A stretch of DNA of 64,000 bases, from positions 2,852,001-2,916,000 of the forward strand of contig NC_134662.1 in assembly GCF_030463565.1 (NCBI RefSeq), in the 5' to 3' direction. Made by a program: the position numbers and the translations under genes. The first letter of the stretch is position 1. Each line of letters starts with the position of its first letter. Origin of the DNA: Pelecanus crispus (lineage: Eukaryota > Chordata > Aves > Pelecaniformes > Pelecanidae). This document shows positions 30,164 to 44,177 of this stretch, one piece after another. Below the pieces are notes generated by a model. That model made no database searches. It was not told the DNA's origin and saw nothing but the letters and a program-made list of their open reading frames with translations.

Positions 30164-30710
30164 TGTCGTGGTTTAACCCCAGCTGGCAACTAAGCACGAC
30201 GAACAGGAAGGGTAAAAGTGAGAAAACTCGTGGGTTGAGATAAAGAGAGTTTAACAGGTGAAGCAAAAGCCGTGTACACAAGCAAAGCAAAACAAAGAAT
30301 TCATTCACCACTTCCCATGGGCAGGCGGGTGTTCAGCCATCTCCAGGAAAGCAGGGCTCCATCACGCATAACGGTGACTTGGGAAGGCAAACGCCATCAC
30401 TCCAAACGTCCCCCCTTCCTCCTTCTTCCCCCAGCTCTATGTGCTGAGCATGGCGTCGTACGGTGTGGGACATCCCTGGGGTCAGTGGGGTCAGCTGTCC
30501 CGGCCGTGTCCCCTCCCAGCTCCTTGTGCCCCCAGCCTGCTCGCTGCTGGGGTGGGTGAGAGGCAGAAAGGGCCTTGACTCGGTGTCAGCACTGCTCAGC
30601 AGTGACAAAAACATCCCTGTGTTATCAACACTTTTCAGCACAAATCCAAACACAGCCCCGTCCTAGCTCCTGTGAAGACAATTAACTCTATTCCAGCCAA
30701 AACCAGCACA
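30164..30710 (+). mobile_element. Solo LTR, avian ERVL-like
   Basis: A 547-bp element starting TGTCGTGGTTTAACCCCAGC and ending CCAAAACCAGCACA. It has the TG...CA ends and a sequence resembling the abundant bird ERVL-type LTRs. The flanks are TAAGG (30159-30163) and TAAGT (30711-30715), a 5-bp target duplication with one difference. No internal retroviral sequence is present, so it is a solo LTR fossil. It is about 35 bp shorter than its relative at 49044-49625. The family assignment is from memory of similar LTRs; the LTR structure itself is seen directly. Confidence 0.85.
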
Positions 30711-33700
30711 TAAGTGAATAAGAAGCAACTTCACCCCAGACTTCCTGAACGTGGACACCACAGTGCAGCCATCCAGGGGGTGAGAGCAGCTTGCTGGGGA
30801 TTGCCTCTAATCTTCTGCTTCAAGCTGCATCGTCTGTCCTTGAAAGACAGCCCTGACTTAGCTGCATGTAACGGAGCCTCCACCGTGTTGTAATACAAGC
30901 TGCTTCAGTGGTTAATTACCCTCTCATTTCAAAATGCATGTGGATTTGTGAGGCTTTTGTAAGCCCTGGCTTCTTTAGCAGGTGTTGCACAGCTCAGGTC
31001 TCCCAGGTATGCTCCTTTTTATAGAAGTATCAAGTAAACGGCTAAGCTTCCCAAAGAGCCAGTCCCCAGGGCAAATCGGAAGCATCACAGCAAAGGCTGC
31101 TCTTCGATCCCTACTCTTCAGGGAGCACATGGACAGGGACAGGGACACCTTGGATCTTGGTCTGACCCTGTGATGCTGAGCGTGGCGTCTCCCCAGGTCC
31201 AACAGGAAGAACTGACCAAATAATAAGGTTTTAAGCTTAAGAAAGCAACATATTTCTTCTTTTCCCAATCCTACACAGAGGAAAAAAGTGTTGATTTTGG
31301 GGAAAAGTTTAATTGCTGCCAATTGTCTTGACATCTTGAATGGGATTCAGGAGGAAAATGTTTGCAAAGCAGTCACCCTAAAGTGTCCCATTCAGCCAAT
31401 TCTTTAACAAAATAACAAAGTAAACTAGCTGGAAGAAGTGTGATTTGATAATAAAGTTATTTTTTATAATAAAACAGTGGGGGAAAAGTTGAAAAGTGGC
31501 TCGAATTTAACCCCTGAAAATGAGGCAGCATCAGCTTGCCGCATGCTTTTTGGTGAAAACTGGTTTATTGGTTTTTAACCAGCTCTGCAAGGGAGGCTGT
31601 ATGGATCAGTCCCTCCCCTGGGAAAAACAGGGTTAGGATCAGGGTGTGTGCGCGTGTGCAGGCAACCTGCCTAGGGGCACACCGATGATTTCAGAGTGCA
31701 TTTCTACCCGCTCTTCCAACCTTTCCAGCTCACGCTTCTCTGCCCTCCCTCTCTGCCCCTGCCCATTTGGGCGCAGATATAAACCCTCCAGCCAATATGT
31801 TTCCTTTGGGGGACTGGAAGGTTTGCCTGGAGGGTGCGCATGGCTCTTTTCTCATCCCAACGCTTTCCCTAGAGACGGAGCAAGGGTATTTCCTGGCGGC
31901 TGCTCCCGGTGAGCTCACACCGTGGGCACTCCTTCAGAGCTAGAGCGGCAGGGCAGGTTACTGCTCCAGCTTTGCTAGAAACCTTGGAGCGCCCGACGCT
32001 TCGCCTCACCGCGTGGAAGCAGTGCTGGTCTGTCTCGGGGGAACACAGGTAAGCCAGGCTGGGATGAGAGGTGAGCAGCAAGCCAGCAGACACTGGGCAC
32101 TCCGGTCACTGCTTCAGTTTTTCTGTTCCCTTTTTCTTCTTCTGTGTCATGCCTCCTCCATCCCTTCACCATCTCTTGGCTGAGGTCTGTTCAACGAGAG
32201 GATGGGATTTACCATCTTGGGTATGATTCTTTTTTTGCCCTACACAGCCACTTGCATTGCTGTAAAAGCATAATGCAGAGCACCAGGGATCAGGGGAGAG
32301 TCACTGTGTTGCGAATGAGCACATGGAAACCCAAGATCATGAAGAGTCAGACCTCAAACCAATCTGTCTGCCATCTATTTTATTTTTCTTCTGTAGCTGT
32401 GATCTCACCTGCTCTGGGGAACCAGCCAGCCTGGATTAAAGGGAGGGCATCATTAACTTGCAATTGTAAAAGAACGGTGGAGGTTTATCCACAAGTCAGT
32501 TTATCTGGTTGGAGCAGGAGGTTACAGAAGAGCTTGTTTGTATTAGTGTTACACGCCTGTGTTTTCTCCCTTTGAACTTCTTCTTGGGAAGAGAAGCAGA
32601 GGAAGCTGTGGTAGCTTCACACCACTGCGCACCTACAGTAACTGCTGAACTCGGTGGTGTTGCTCAGCTGACACCGGTGTAAAGAGGGACTTGACTGTTT
32701 CTCCGCAAGAACGTGATCAACTGATGAGTGGTTTTAAGATAAACTTCCTTGTGTTAGACAGCTGAAAGGATTTTCAAAGAAAAGAAAACTCTCCAAAAAC
32801 TCTGTTTTCCACCCCTTAGTACCAGTGCCTTGGGAGCTCAGAGATGCTGCTGAAGTGCTTGGTGTCACCCTGGCACCTGCTCATTCTGCAGAGCTAGAGA
32901 AGCACAGCCGGATGGGTTAGTTCAACACTGCATCCAGGGACTTAACTGCCTAGTTCCAGGGAATTTCTGTGGCTCTTGTGTACCAAATACTCAGCTGCTA
33001 GGGTTTGGATGGTGCTTCCAAACACCTCTAAGGTTGGCACCCATCTATCAGCTTCTAAAATAGCTCCAAAGTCTCAAGGATCTGAAACAAAATATGCCAA
33101 ATAGGGAACTTGATCAGAACTTTTCCTTTTTCAAACGAATAAAAGAGGGCTGAGAAATGATGCTCACACTGAAGACAGGAAAGTCTTTAGCATGGGGAAA
33201 AAAAACAGGCAAAAGATTTTTTTTTTTTTTAGAATCCCACTCATAACTGCAGCTTCTGCCACTGCCAGAGGCCAGGCTGGGGGACCTGGCAGTGGACAGC
33301 CCACTCGAGGTGTGAAGCTCTGATGCCTTTCACTGGGAAACCAGGACGGGGCTTGCATGGGAGCGCATTCAAAGTGAAATCACTGCCACTGAAGAGACAC
33401 CTCCCACTGAAAAGATACCTCCCAATGCTTTTGCTCTGCACCCCCAGGACCCTGGTAATACCCAGGCTCTGTGCTGGTGCTCCAGGGCTGAGCTTGCACA
33501 AGGTGAGCTCCAGCCCTCAGGAAGATGCTGAGAAACGACTGAGAACAGAGCCAATGAGCAATAAACCCTGTGGAGTTGTCCACTCCCAAAAGGTAGCTCA
33601 CAGCCCACAAAGTACAGGGACGTCCTCTTGGCAGAGAGATCTGAGTCATAAAGAAAGTGAAGAGAAGGGAGAAGACAGGGCAACAAGGACAGGGCTGAAA

Positions 33701-34064
33701 TGGGGAAGCATCGTGTGGCAGCGACGACCCCTGATGAGAGATGTTAATGCCATGGCTGGGGCTGTGGCCACCATTCCCTGGCTCAGAGTTCAAGAACATT
33801 TCCTCGGGTGATTTGTCACTCCTGTGTCATGGGGACAGAGGAGGAAATATTCTGCAATATGATGCGTGCTGGGAAGAGGATGAGTCTTTCATAGGAGGGT
33901 AAGGATGCTGTGCCTGAGCAGGCTGGTGCAACGCGAGCACGTGTGTGTGCAAGGGGCAGGCAGGCAGAGCGCGCTTCTCCCCTTTCCTTTTGGGTGTGCA
34001 GCACACTCCTTCCCCGGGTGCAAAACTAACCCGCTCCTCTCCCTTTTGCAAAGGTGGTCCGACA
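30711..34064. other. Region upstream of the ACER1 start
   Basis: No recognised coding exon or repeat. It should contain the ACER1 promoter and possibly a non-coding first exon, because the ATG exon is preceded by a good acceptor (CTCTCCCTTTTGCAAAG). No CpG island or clear TATA box marks the start site. Confidence 0.4.
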
Positions 34065-37000
34065 ATGCCGAACATATTTTCCTACCAGAGTGCCGAAGTC
34101 GACTGGTGTGAAGGCAACTTTGAGCACTCGACAGTCATTGCGGAGTACTACAACACCGTGAGTGCGGGCGCATCCGAAGGGCAGGCTGGGGTGCGAAGGC
34201 AGCCAGCTCCAGGCACCCAGGAGCTGCTTTTAGGAGACGAGATGGGACAACCTTGTTTTCTCTCCTCCTGCTCACTCCTTTGAACTTCCTGGTTTTGGAG
34301 GGTGCTGGTATGGGGAACATTTTCTGAGCTTCAGGTAAATCATGGGACTTTTATTGCTTACAACAGCCAGTTGCTCACAAAACGAGCTGGGGTCAGGGGT
34401 ACTTCTGGCACGTGTGGGGTTGAGTTCCCAGTGAGAAAGCTCTGGAGGTGCTCCTTAGCCCAGATTTGTGAGATCCTGTTATACCAGTCCTGCAGCTCTC
34501 CTGCCAACTGGGGTAAGTCCCACACAGGGCTCATATATTCCAGCTAAACGTACAGGAGTGGCAAAATGAGAGACAGCACTTGCATGAACCGTGTCAGGCA
34601 GGTTGGGAATCCGGAACTTAGGACAGAGGAAAGCTGATGCATGAGCCAGTTTCACCTCCTATGATCCTTTATAATTCAGACTCCATCCAGCGCCAGTCCC
34701 TTGAATACAGACTTCCGGCTTAAGAGCGGCTAGAAGCATCCATGTCCGTCTGCAGAGGACTTGGTGGATAACCGGTCTCTGCAAGCATGCCCTTCTACCT
34801 CAGAGCAATTACAGGCCAGCAGGGGTGTGAGGCATGTGGATTTACAACCTTCCAAAGGCCTTGTTTACAACTTTTAGCAATTACTGTCTAACACTAGAAG
34901 TCCTTGTTCTCATGGAAATGTCTCTTCCTCTTTTTCTAAAGCATTTCCTGCTTTTAATAAATTGCCTATAATAACGATAATTCCCTCACCCGAGTCCCGC
35001 AGCTCCCAAGCTCTAATTGCCCAGCCAGAGTCTCAAAGGAGGGATGCTCGGGCTATATATAGTCTCTTCTCTTTGAGACAGTTAACAAATAAAGATCTGC
35101 CAGTCCAGACCAAATCCTCCTTCCCTCTGGCATCCAACTGAATGTGTTGTGCTGTTGCCTGTTTACTGGCGCTGCATCCCTGTCAGATGGGCTCAGAGCT
35201 GCAGAGCAAGGCATAACTAGCAAGGAGGTAGAGAAATCACTTATACTCACATCAGCATTTCAAATGCAGCTGGAGATGCCAAATGCCTCTGCGTTTTGGA
35301 GTGTCGCTGGCAACACTGGAGAGGGGCTGATTTCCACAAAGAGCAAGAAGTCTGACAGCTATGTTTTTAATCAGAATTCATCCTGGGAGATAAATTTGCC
35401 TAACCTCCTAGTTTAGTACATAGGCAGCGCTTTTCAAATGTGTCTTTGGAGCTGAGACCCCATTTTCACAAGGATCCTGATTTACATCCAGACTGTCCAA
35501 GTGGGTCAGGATCCTTAACACACCAAGAAGTATTTTAGGAGCTCTCCAAAAGCACTTACGTGTCTAACTTCTCTGCGGCACACTGCTAGACACCAGTTGG
35601 TGTGGCCAGATGCATAACTGTCTTTCTTAGGACCTAAAGCCTTAGGACCTAAAACATTGTCTTTCTTAGGACCTAATTGTCTTTCTTAGGACCTAAAACA
35701 TTAACTCTTAGCTGCCTAGGTTGCTTTGTGGCACAGGTTTCTAAATTATGTAGCTATTCCTGAAGATCTTACCCAGGTGCCTAGTTCTGGACAGAGGTCC
35801 CTACTAGCCACAGCCATCTCCCGTGTTTCCATACTACACCACCTTCGAGGCACCGGGCTTCTCTGGATGAATTTGCACAAGGTAGGACTGAGACAGTGCA
35901 ATACCAAGGAACAGAGATGTGGGCAGAGCAAACCCTGCAGGACTTTTTCCAGTGATTAAACTAGCCCGTGTTCCTTTCTATATGTGAACACAGGGCACCT
36001 CTTTCCCAGCAGAGAAAGAGGGTTTTTTGGTCCCTGCACTGATCTCCTCCTTGCCAGGCTCGATTTTATGATTCCACAGAGCTCAGCAGAGTGCCTGTGC
36101 AGGCAGAGGGTACCACTTCTGCAGTTTCTGTCTTAAGATGTGATTCCTATTTAGAGAAAGCAGCAGAGAACCAAACCTGCCTTGGCAGTTGCCTGCATCA
36201 GGGCTGGCATATGATCTCCTGTCCAAACAAGGGGAGACAAGAGAGCAAACTCTCCTAAAAACTGCTGCTGTCTGAGCATCTGACAACAGCCCCAAAGGCT
36301 GCACCATGCTCAGGGCCAGAGCTTGTATCCAAAAGCGGGCAGGAGCATCACTTACATGGGCATCACCCCTTCCTCAGTCTGCACACGCTGGCTGGCATTG
36401 CCTGGCTCTCACCCCTTGCAGCAGCACCAGGGGAGCCCTCCTCATGCTCTGGACTCTCTCGCAGGATCGGGATCCTTGTGATGTGCCCTGAAGGGGGGAC
36501 TGTAGAAATCAGACCAGACTGAGATCCCTAGCTATCCCTGATGGCTGGCAGCCTGTTGCAGATCCAGCTGGGGCTCAGGGCACTATCTCAGATGTGATCC
36601 TAACAGCCTGGATCTCCTTCTCTTCTCTCCTCCATTCATTTGTTCCCCATATTCAGATTGCTTTCTCCCTGCGGCAAGCTTTATCGGCCTTATCTCACTG
36701 GCCTGCCCTGAGATAATTATAACAATATTGACTTCAGCGCCAGTTTGCCAGAGTTTTAGACTAGCTGGGAATCCAGCCAGCTCCTACCAAGACTCCTGTA
36801 CCACTAAATCAGTAGGGCTTCCTAATGGAGCATCGTCTTCAACATCTTCCCAACACTGCCCGGGGCTCAAGCAGGGTAGTTTTGTGCCAGCAGCAGCGAT
36901 GTGCTGCTGAGAATTGCTCTGTGCCAGCTGCACTCTCTCAGGTCTGCTTGGGTGGGATGCTTTTTTTTAGAAATAAGCACCAAGGGTATGAGCAAAGAAT

Positions 37001-40000
37001 GTAAACAGTGTCTTTAAGTACCTAATAATACCTAATAATACCTAATAATACATGGTGGCTCGTGATTGGATACAGTTCAGCAACAAAGCACTAACTATTT
37101 ATAGTGACTCAGTGACCCAGAAATTTATTGTCTTCTCCTGTTCGTAGGAGAACAGTATTGTGCTACATGAGGGTCATCAGTCAGGGACTTGTCTTTCTAC
37201 CCTCATTTCTTTCCTGAAATGACTGATCCAGGATGCTGGCAATGACACCCAAATCCTCAGCTCTCTCTCTGGCAAAGCTGGAGGAGCTCTGACACTGCTG
37301 TATATCCAGAGCTCGTGTATGCTTCATCGATCAGCGGAGATAAGCTGAACTGCAGGTGCAAATTACCTAGCTATGCCCAGACAAGCACTCACTTTCAGAG
37401 TGTGTCAGAGCCGTGGCACGCGCCCCGGCGCTCCGCACGGGCTCAGTAACCCCACGGCGTCGCAGACGCATCGCACTCTCGCCTGCCCAGAAAGTCCCGT
37501 GCAGGAGTGCGGCAGCTCCTTGCCTGGCACTCTGCAAACACTAGACAAACAGCTGTTTCCTGCCCCAAAGCACTGATGTGACATTGCGATGTCAGGACAT
37601 GCAGCCTCATCTTCTGCTACACAGGTCTGGCTATTAGGAACTTGCTATACAGGTCTGGAGAGCTTCTGAGATATTCACTTCTGTCTTTGGCCCTGTGGGC
37701 TCTTCTGTCAGCTAAAGCTGGTTTGCTGGCCTTTAAGTGAATGAATGCACTCCAATGAGTCTTGCAGAAATCTCCTTTCACTGCAGAAAATGCCTGCCTT
37801 GAGTAAGGACCAGCACATGCCTTGGCTGCTATTGCACTGTTGCCATGCTCACAGAGCCAGGCAGAGCTCTGCAGACCAGCATCTCCTGTCCCAGTCTGTA
37901 TCGGAGGCTTGTTCTCACCCTGTCATGGATGGAGATGCAAACAGGTTCTCTGCAGGTCTCTCTCTCCATGTTAGGTTGCAAAGTGCCAAGCTGCGCAAGC
38001 CCTGGGGCTTTTCCCATGATCCTGCTAATGCGCCAGCATTAAAGCCATGTCGCTGATCGCGGTCTCGCTTTTCTCCTAGTAAAAGAAGCAAATGCCAATA
38101 TAGGCGGGCTTGAATTAAGCACCTGGAGCAATAACTCACACTTGTTAGGAAGCGGGACATCACTGTGAGCTCACACAATGAAAAACCACAGGGCTAAGTC
38201 ACTCTCACAGGTCAAATCACACCTCAGCTCCGTCACCACTCTCTTATCTCCCTGGCACCCTGGGCAGAGCTGGTGCCTCCTGGCCAGCACGACCCAGCTA
38301 GGTATAAGTAGAAGCTGTGCTGGGGGAACTCAGAGTGAGCAGAGACTCTGGAAAAACTTCCTAATGGGAGTACTGGGAGCAAAACCCTCCTAACCACATT
38401 GGAGATGGAGCTTGCCACATCCTAAAGGGAAAATATAAGACAGCACTTACAAATCAGGGCTTGGATCCGATAAGTGATGAAGACCCTGTCCCCCCCACAG
38501 ATGCGGTTTTGTAGCGGCTCTCCCCTAAGCTCTGAGTTTGGCTGCTCTGCAGGGAATCTTTTCGACCCTATTGGCGCGGTTGCCCTGATTATCACTCCCC
38601 TCTGCTATCTGACCTTGCACATCTCATACTGAATTAATGACGCGATAACATTGCTGTCATGTCATTAATGGCACAGTTGCAATGCCCACTGCAGCAGGCA
38701 TTCAGACCTCTCTATATGCAATCTCAAGGTCCTCACTTCAACGTGCATGCTGGCACTTGCATACTGTTGCCTTTTCTGCAAGCATTTGCTCTCTTCTTGC
38801 TATCCCTGCTTGTCTTCCAAAAGCCCCTTTAACCATTTCACAGGGAAAGAAATGTTTGCAACACAGTTGTTAGTTTAACACACGGTTTGGTTTCTCAATC
38901 ATTTCTGAACAGTTTGACCTCAAGTGTGCAAGTGGGACCAGCACTTCTCTTTTCATAGCTGGAATGGGAACAGGCCTGGATTTGGCTCCAAGCACCTACA
39001 GAAAACCAATACACTTGGCCTGAGGACTGCTGTTAATGGGAGCATCAACTTGTTTCATGAAAGCCTTGGTGAAATTCAAGATTAATCTCCAGGTGTTAAA
39101 GGGAATAGAGACCTTACATTAAGCGTGAATTGTGTTTCCCTCTGGAATATGAGAGGGTGTGTTTCATATATATGACAAAATCCCTGTGATTTGTAGCCCT
39201 GTTACCATAAACTTAGATCCCGTTGGGTGTCACGAGCCAAGCGTCGATTTTGCAGTTTACCTGGTGCATGTAAGGGCTGCTGGGGGGTGAGACTCCAGCT
39301 GTGGAGGTCAGATTCCAGGCTTGGGGTCTGGGCCAGCGTCTAGCTGGAAGATGAAAGGAAAAGGGTTGTCAGGGTGAGATGAAAGTCACCCTGGTGGCTT
39401 GCCAAATGGCATTGTAGCAGATGGCTCTGCCCTGCTCTTCCAAAGCCCCAAAGAGCTGTCTGGCAGGTAAAACGTGGCACCATAGTCCCAACCTTTCATG
39501 AGCAAGAAAGATTTTCCCTAGGGAGGCTGTGCTTCCCTGTGATATCCCTTTACTGAGTTTGCAAAATCAGGTGAAAAAGCCGGGGTAAGAACCCATAGAG
39601 GGTAAGGATTATTTCAAACTTTATTCCCCCGTAGCTGCAGGGTGGAGCGGGCCTGATCCAGCAGACAGGTCCAGGCTTTGGGCACTCGCTGCTCCTCCCC
39701 AGCTCCCACATTTTGCCCATCAGCATCTGCTGTTCCCCAAAGCACTGGCACCTTCAACCAGCCCAGACAGCAGCAACAGGCTGAGCCCCAGCATCATCCC
39801 GTCCTCCCCAGACAAATCAAAGTCTGTCAATGAAGCAATTTTGCAGAGTTGGAACTCAGGGCAGAATAATTTCGCTGCATTCATTTGCTAGGTATGTTTA
39901 AAGGAGGTTTATGACTTCATGTAATTGCTAGTGTCCAGAATACCTCCCCCCGCCAGGCCAGGTGCCTTCACACATGACACTACAGGATGTCACCTCAGTC

Positions 40001-43000
40001 CTGTTCCCACCCACCAACCTCCCGCTTTTCCTGCTGCTCTCCACCACACCTGCTCCCAGTTAACGCTGGTTTCCCTGACTGTGGCTTGCTGTGGTGGCCC
40101 AGCTCCTCACACCCACCCAGACCCTCACAGGGGGCTGCCTGCTGGCTGAAAGGGGCAGAAGACATCCAGGGAGTTTTTGGCAGGTCTGGGTTGACAGGAG
40201 AGGGAGATGGCTGCAAACAGAAGAGCTTTGGCAGCTTGCTGGAAGACACTGGGTAGCTGAAGCTAAACCATCACCCAAAAGAGGCACATCAGCTTATCCT
40301 GGGCTTGTTGGCCCCAGAGGTGCCTGCAGGGAGAGCACAGACGTCTGCAGCCATTCCTTTCACAGCAATAGCCGCCTTTCTAGTTCCAGCCTCGCTTCTC
40401 GAGAAACGCCTCTGCCCTCTCCCTGTGCCAAGAGTCATACCTGCCTCCACGCGATGCTTTCCACTAGAGATCAGTATCCTCTTTGCACATGGAGATACTG
40501 AGGCACATGGTGGGATGGGACTTGCACAAGATCATGCAACAAGCTGAATGTGCCTCTTGTTTTTCAGATCAGCAATGTAAGCTTCTTTGTCCTTTCTCCT
40601 GCCCTGCTCTACCTGAACCGGCAGTACCGTCAGCAGCGCGCCTTGCCCTTGTATTTCTTCTCTGGTCTGCTCTTCTGCGTAGGTGGGTGCCAAGGTTGCG
40701 AGAAGACCAGACAGGTTGCCAGAGTACCCAACTGTTCATTCATGACACCTTTGGCTTTGGAGGCTGGTTCTTAGTGGCCAAAGCACTGGGGCAAGCTGGG
40801 GTGGGAAACCGAACAGCCACGTCTGTTTGAAGCCCTGCAGCTCATGGTTCCTGCTGGCTGTGGATGCACAGCTTCCAGCCCAGTAAATTCCCGTGGTGCT
40901 GTGTGGACTGACTCACTCAAGTCTCCATGAACGCCAAGGTCCATTCCCTGCCCTTCGGGAACGGTGTGTCTTTAGGAATGGCCCCCAAGAACTTCCCAGG
41001 CCAGATGGGCTTGTGCGAGGATGGAGCTTTGCTGATGCAAGCTGCCCTTGCTCCTTGCAGGTATCTTCTCCATGTACTTTCACATGACCCTGAGCTACGT
41101 GGGACAACTCTTGGATGAGCTCTCCATTCTCTGGACGCTGGCTGTGGCATATGCCTTTTGGTACCCAAGGGTTTACTTCCCCAGGTTCATCAAGAGCAGG
41201 TATGAGTCACAGGAACATAGGGCTGCAGGCTCTGAGGGGAGGGTTGGGTCATTGACATTGATGCGTGTGACCCACAGATCCCAGCCCACTGCCGGCTCCC
41301 CTGCAAGGGGTCAGCGTTGAGGTTACTGCAGTTTGCTTTAGGACCAGACCCTCCATCACTCAGTGGTGGATGTGCTGACAGAGGAAGAGGAAGAAAGCCT
41401 CCCATGGGGAAGGGCTGTGCTGAGCTCCTGTCAACTGGAGCTGCTTGTCTTTGCACAGTTGCAGAGGAAACTTTGCATGGAGAATTTCAAAATTAATTAG
41501 GAAATTACATGTTCCTGAGCACTGACATTCAATTACCCATGCTGTCAAACTGTCATAGCATCCCCTGCCATCCACAGAGAGCTTTCCCTGAAGGCTGATG
41601 GGGTTTCCCATAGGACAAGCTGGTCCAAGTTAACACCCCACATTTCAAAGGTTGTTTGCAGGAGGGCTGGCTGGGCTAGAGGAGCTCAGCAGAAAGGATG
41701 GGGATACTGGGTGAGCATGGATCAGCGGGAACAGGAACCCAGCAGGGCTTTGCTCAAAGGATGGTCCCGTCCTGGCAAGCTTGCTGGAGCCCTCTGAGCC
41801 AGCCCAGTTAGAAGCCTTGCAAAGGCCTGTTCCAAGTCTGCTCTTCCCATGCCAAAGAGGAGGTCACCAGGAGTTCACTGTGGAGACTTGGTTGGGGGAG
41901 AGGGGAAGGGACTTGGGAAGAGATTTGCATGTGAAAGGCCCCTCTGAACCCTATTGTTGTTCAGTCAGCCCAAATCTGCATGTTTGCACGGCTCAAGCAG
42001 CCGCTGCTAGGACTCCTGCTTTGCAGCCCTTCCCTGTGCAAAGCTCCCGATGCCTTTGCCTCCCAATGCTCGTCTCTGGCATGACCATGAAAGCGCACAA
42101 GTTACCTTCTGGGCTGTGTTCTCCACCCTGTCAAGGACTAACTGGGTGGCTTTTGGTAAAGCACAGATACAAACAGATACCCTTGCCTTCCTGCCAGGAC
42201 TACCGCAGAGGCTGGAGAAGGGTTTCCTCTCTCAGGCAATGAGCAGGACCTCTCCCATCCTTACCCTTCCATACTGTGAACCTTGGGGGCACTGACACTC
42301 ACTCCCAACTCCCTTTAGGAAGCATTTCTTCTGGCTGAGTGGTGTCACCACTGTGATCAGTACCTTGATGTCCTTCATCAAACCAGCATTCAATGCCTAC
42401 GTGCTCAACTGCATCGCCTTCCACCTGCTGTACCTGACATGGTGTGAGCTGAAAAAGTAAGGAGGGGGCTGAGAGGGGTTATCTGCAGGTCCATTGCACG
42501 GTCCTGGCAGGCTCACGTGCAGCAGTGACTCTGTGCACAACAGTGAATGGAGCCCAAGTCTTCAACAGACACATGTTGGACTATCAGCTCTGCAAAGAAT
42601 TGGGGCAGCCTGGGAGGGACCCAGGAAGAGGCACAGGCAGGACTGTGGGCAGTGGGGTACAAGAAGGCCATCTGGCCCAGGTGCCACGCAGAATGGGGAC
42701 AATTCATGGGACAAGTACATCTTCTCCTCCCCAGCTGCCACCTCTGCAGCTCTTTCCCCTTTGTGGGGGATTTGGGAACCAGTGTGGGCCTGGGAGAACC
42801 CCCCAGGAGAGGGGAGAAGGACAGGAGTGCCCTGGCATCTCCTAGCATCATCCTCACCCACAGAAAGTCAGAAACCCCCTCTACAGAGCCACTCTTCTCC
42901 AGTTCTTGTGGTCTGATGAATACTCTCCAGAAGAAACTCGCTAGGTTTTGCTCTGTTGCATTAGCACTTGCAGACAGGAACCAGCTCTCTTTAAAACTCT

Positions 43001-44177
43001 TTCCTTCCAACACGACACCCCACTCCCTCTCTCTCGCTGTGTCTTCCAGGTGCAATGACAAAAGGGTTCACCGGACAGCCGCGGCCATGGTCGTGTGCTG
43101 GGTACTGGCCATCAGCAGCTGGATAAGCGACAGGTGGCTCTGTGGGCTCTGGCAGGCGATCAACTTCCCCTACTTCCACAGCTTCTGGTAAGGGCTCCAG
43201 CGCAGAGGCAGGAACCCCAGCTCAAACATTTCAGGGGCTGAAGGGCCACAGCTAAGGAGAGATGGCAGCAGGGTTGTGATACTCGACCAGGGAGCAGCCA
43301 CATCTCTGCCCAACCCTCTCCCCCCTTCCTCTGTCGCTATTGACGCTGCTCCTCACTCTGGCCCCAGCCCAAGGATTTGGTCTTAATCACTGCTTAATAT
43401 CCCTCACCTCCTCCACACCAGCCAAACAGTGTTTTGCAAGTGAAATTGTTCTAAAAGTCCCTCCAGGTAAGCAGTTTGTTTTGAAAGGGCTGCATCTGCT
43501 CTCAGGAAGCTGCATGAAGTACGATGTTCTTTGAGTTATTTTAATAGCCAAACTGAAAGACAGTGATTCGCTTGGGCAAGACATTTCAGTGCCTGGCCAA
43601 GTGTGGCTGTAAGCGCTGCACACAGCACGCATTCTCAGGTTCATCCTCACAAATCACTGGGATGACTGGGACAGATACCCAGTGCTGCTAGGCTAGGCCA
43701 GGCAAGGTGGAATGGGTGGGTTTGTTTGGGGCTTAAGTCCCCTATACCACCCCATCCCCTCCGCACAACGAATTGTCCCAGCCCCAGCTCACAGAGCTCT
43801 TCTAGGATTCCCTCCTAAGCACAAACCCTGCAGGACCCGCACTCCCTGCAGCCCTCATGCATCAAGGGATTGGGACCTTTGCGCGCCATTGTGGGACCCC
43901 TTGGCTCTAGCCTCACGGTGGCAACGCCAGCCGCACACCGCTGCAAGGTGCAGGAGGAGCAGATAGAGTTACCCCTGTCCAACACATGGTTTTTTGTTTC
44001 CTTGCCAGGCATGTGCTGATAGCCATGTCCCTCCTATACTGCTGCCCGCTGGTCATCTACTTTGACGTCAACTATGAGATGCCATCGTTCAAGCCAAAGC
44101 TAGGATATTGGCCCAGCGACTCTTGGCCTGTCGCGGTGCCTTACATTGCCCTGGAGGAACCCCACAAGCGGTGCTAG
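34065..44177 (+). CDS. ACER1: Alkaline ceramidase 1, six coding exons, complete
   Basis: ER multipass hydrolase that cleaves ceramide to sphingosine and a fatty acid at alkaline pH; in mammals it is mainly epidermal. Exons: 34065-34157, 40568-40682, 41061-41199, 42319-42456, 43050-43187, 44009-44177. All are GT-AG with matching phases, sum 792 nt (263 aa). The N-terminus [19 protein letters not shown] closely follows the family's opening. The metal/active-site set is intact: Ser73, His77 and Asp88 ([17 protein letters not shown]), and His205 and His209 (YFHSFWHVL). About seven hydrophobic segments are visible. The C-terminal [13 protein letters not shown] is typical of ACER1. Intron 1 is 6.4 kb, while the other introns are 0.4-1.1 kb. 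ACER2 and ACER3 fit less well at the N-terminus and tail. Looks functional. Confidence 0.96.
35067..35098 (-). repeat. 32-bp sequence with a perfect inverted match at 47556-47587
   Basis: On the minus strand this reads AGATCTTTATTTGTTAACTG and continues identically for 32 bp with 47556-47587 on the plus strand. It is in ACER1 intron 1. No family was recognised. Confidence 0.85.
35619..35696 (+). repeat. 19-bp motif, three copies, in ACER1 intron 1
   Basis: TGTCTTTCTTAGGACCTAA occurs at 35619-35637, 35658-35676 and 35678-35696. A partial TTAGGACCTAAAACATT lies between the first two. It is a local tandem expansion. Confidence 0.9.
37021..37050 (+). repeat. 10-bp tandem repeat (CCTAATAATA)3
   Basis: Three perfect 10-bp copies in ACER1 intron 1. 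Confidence 0.95.
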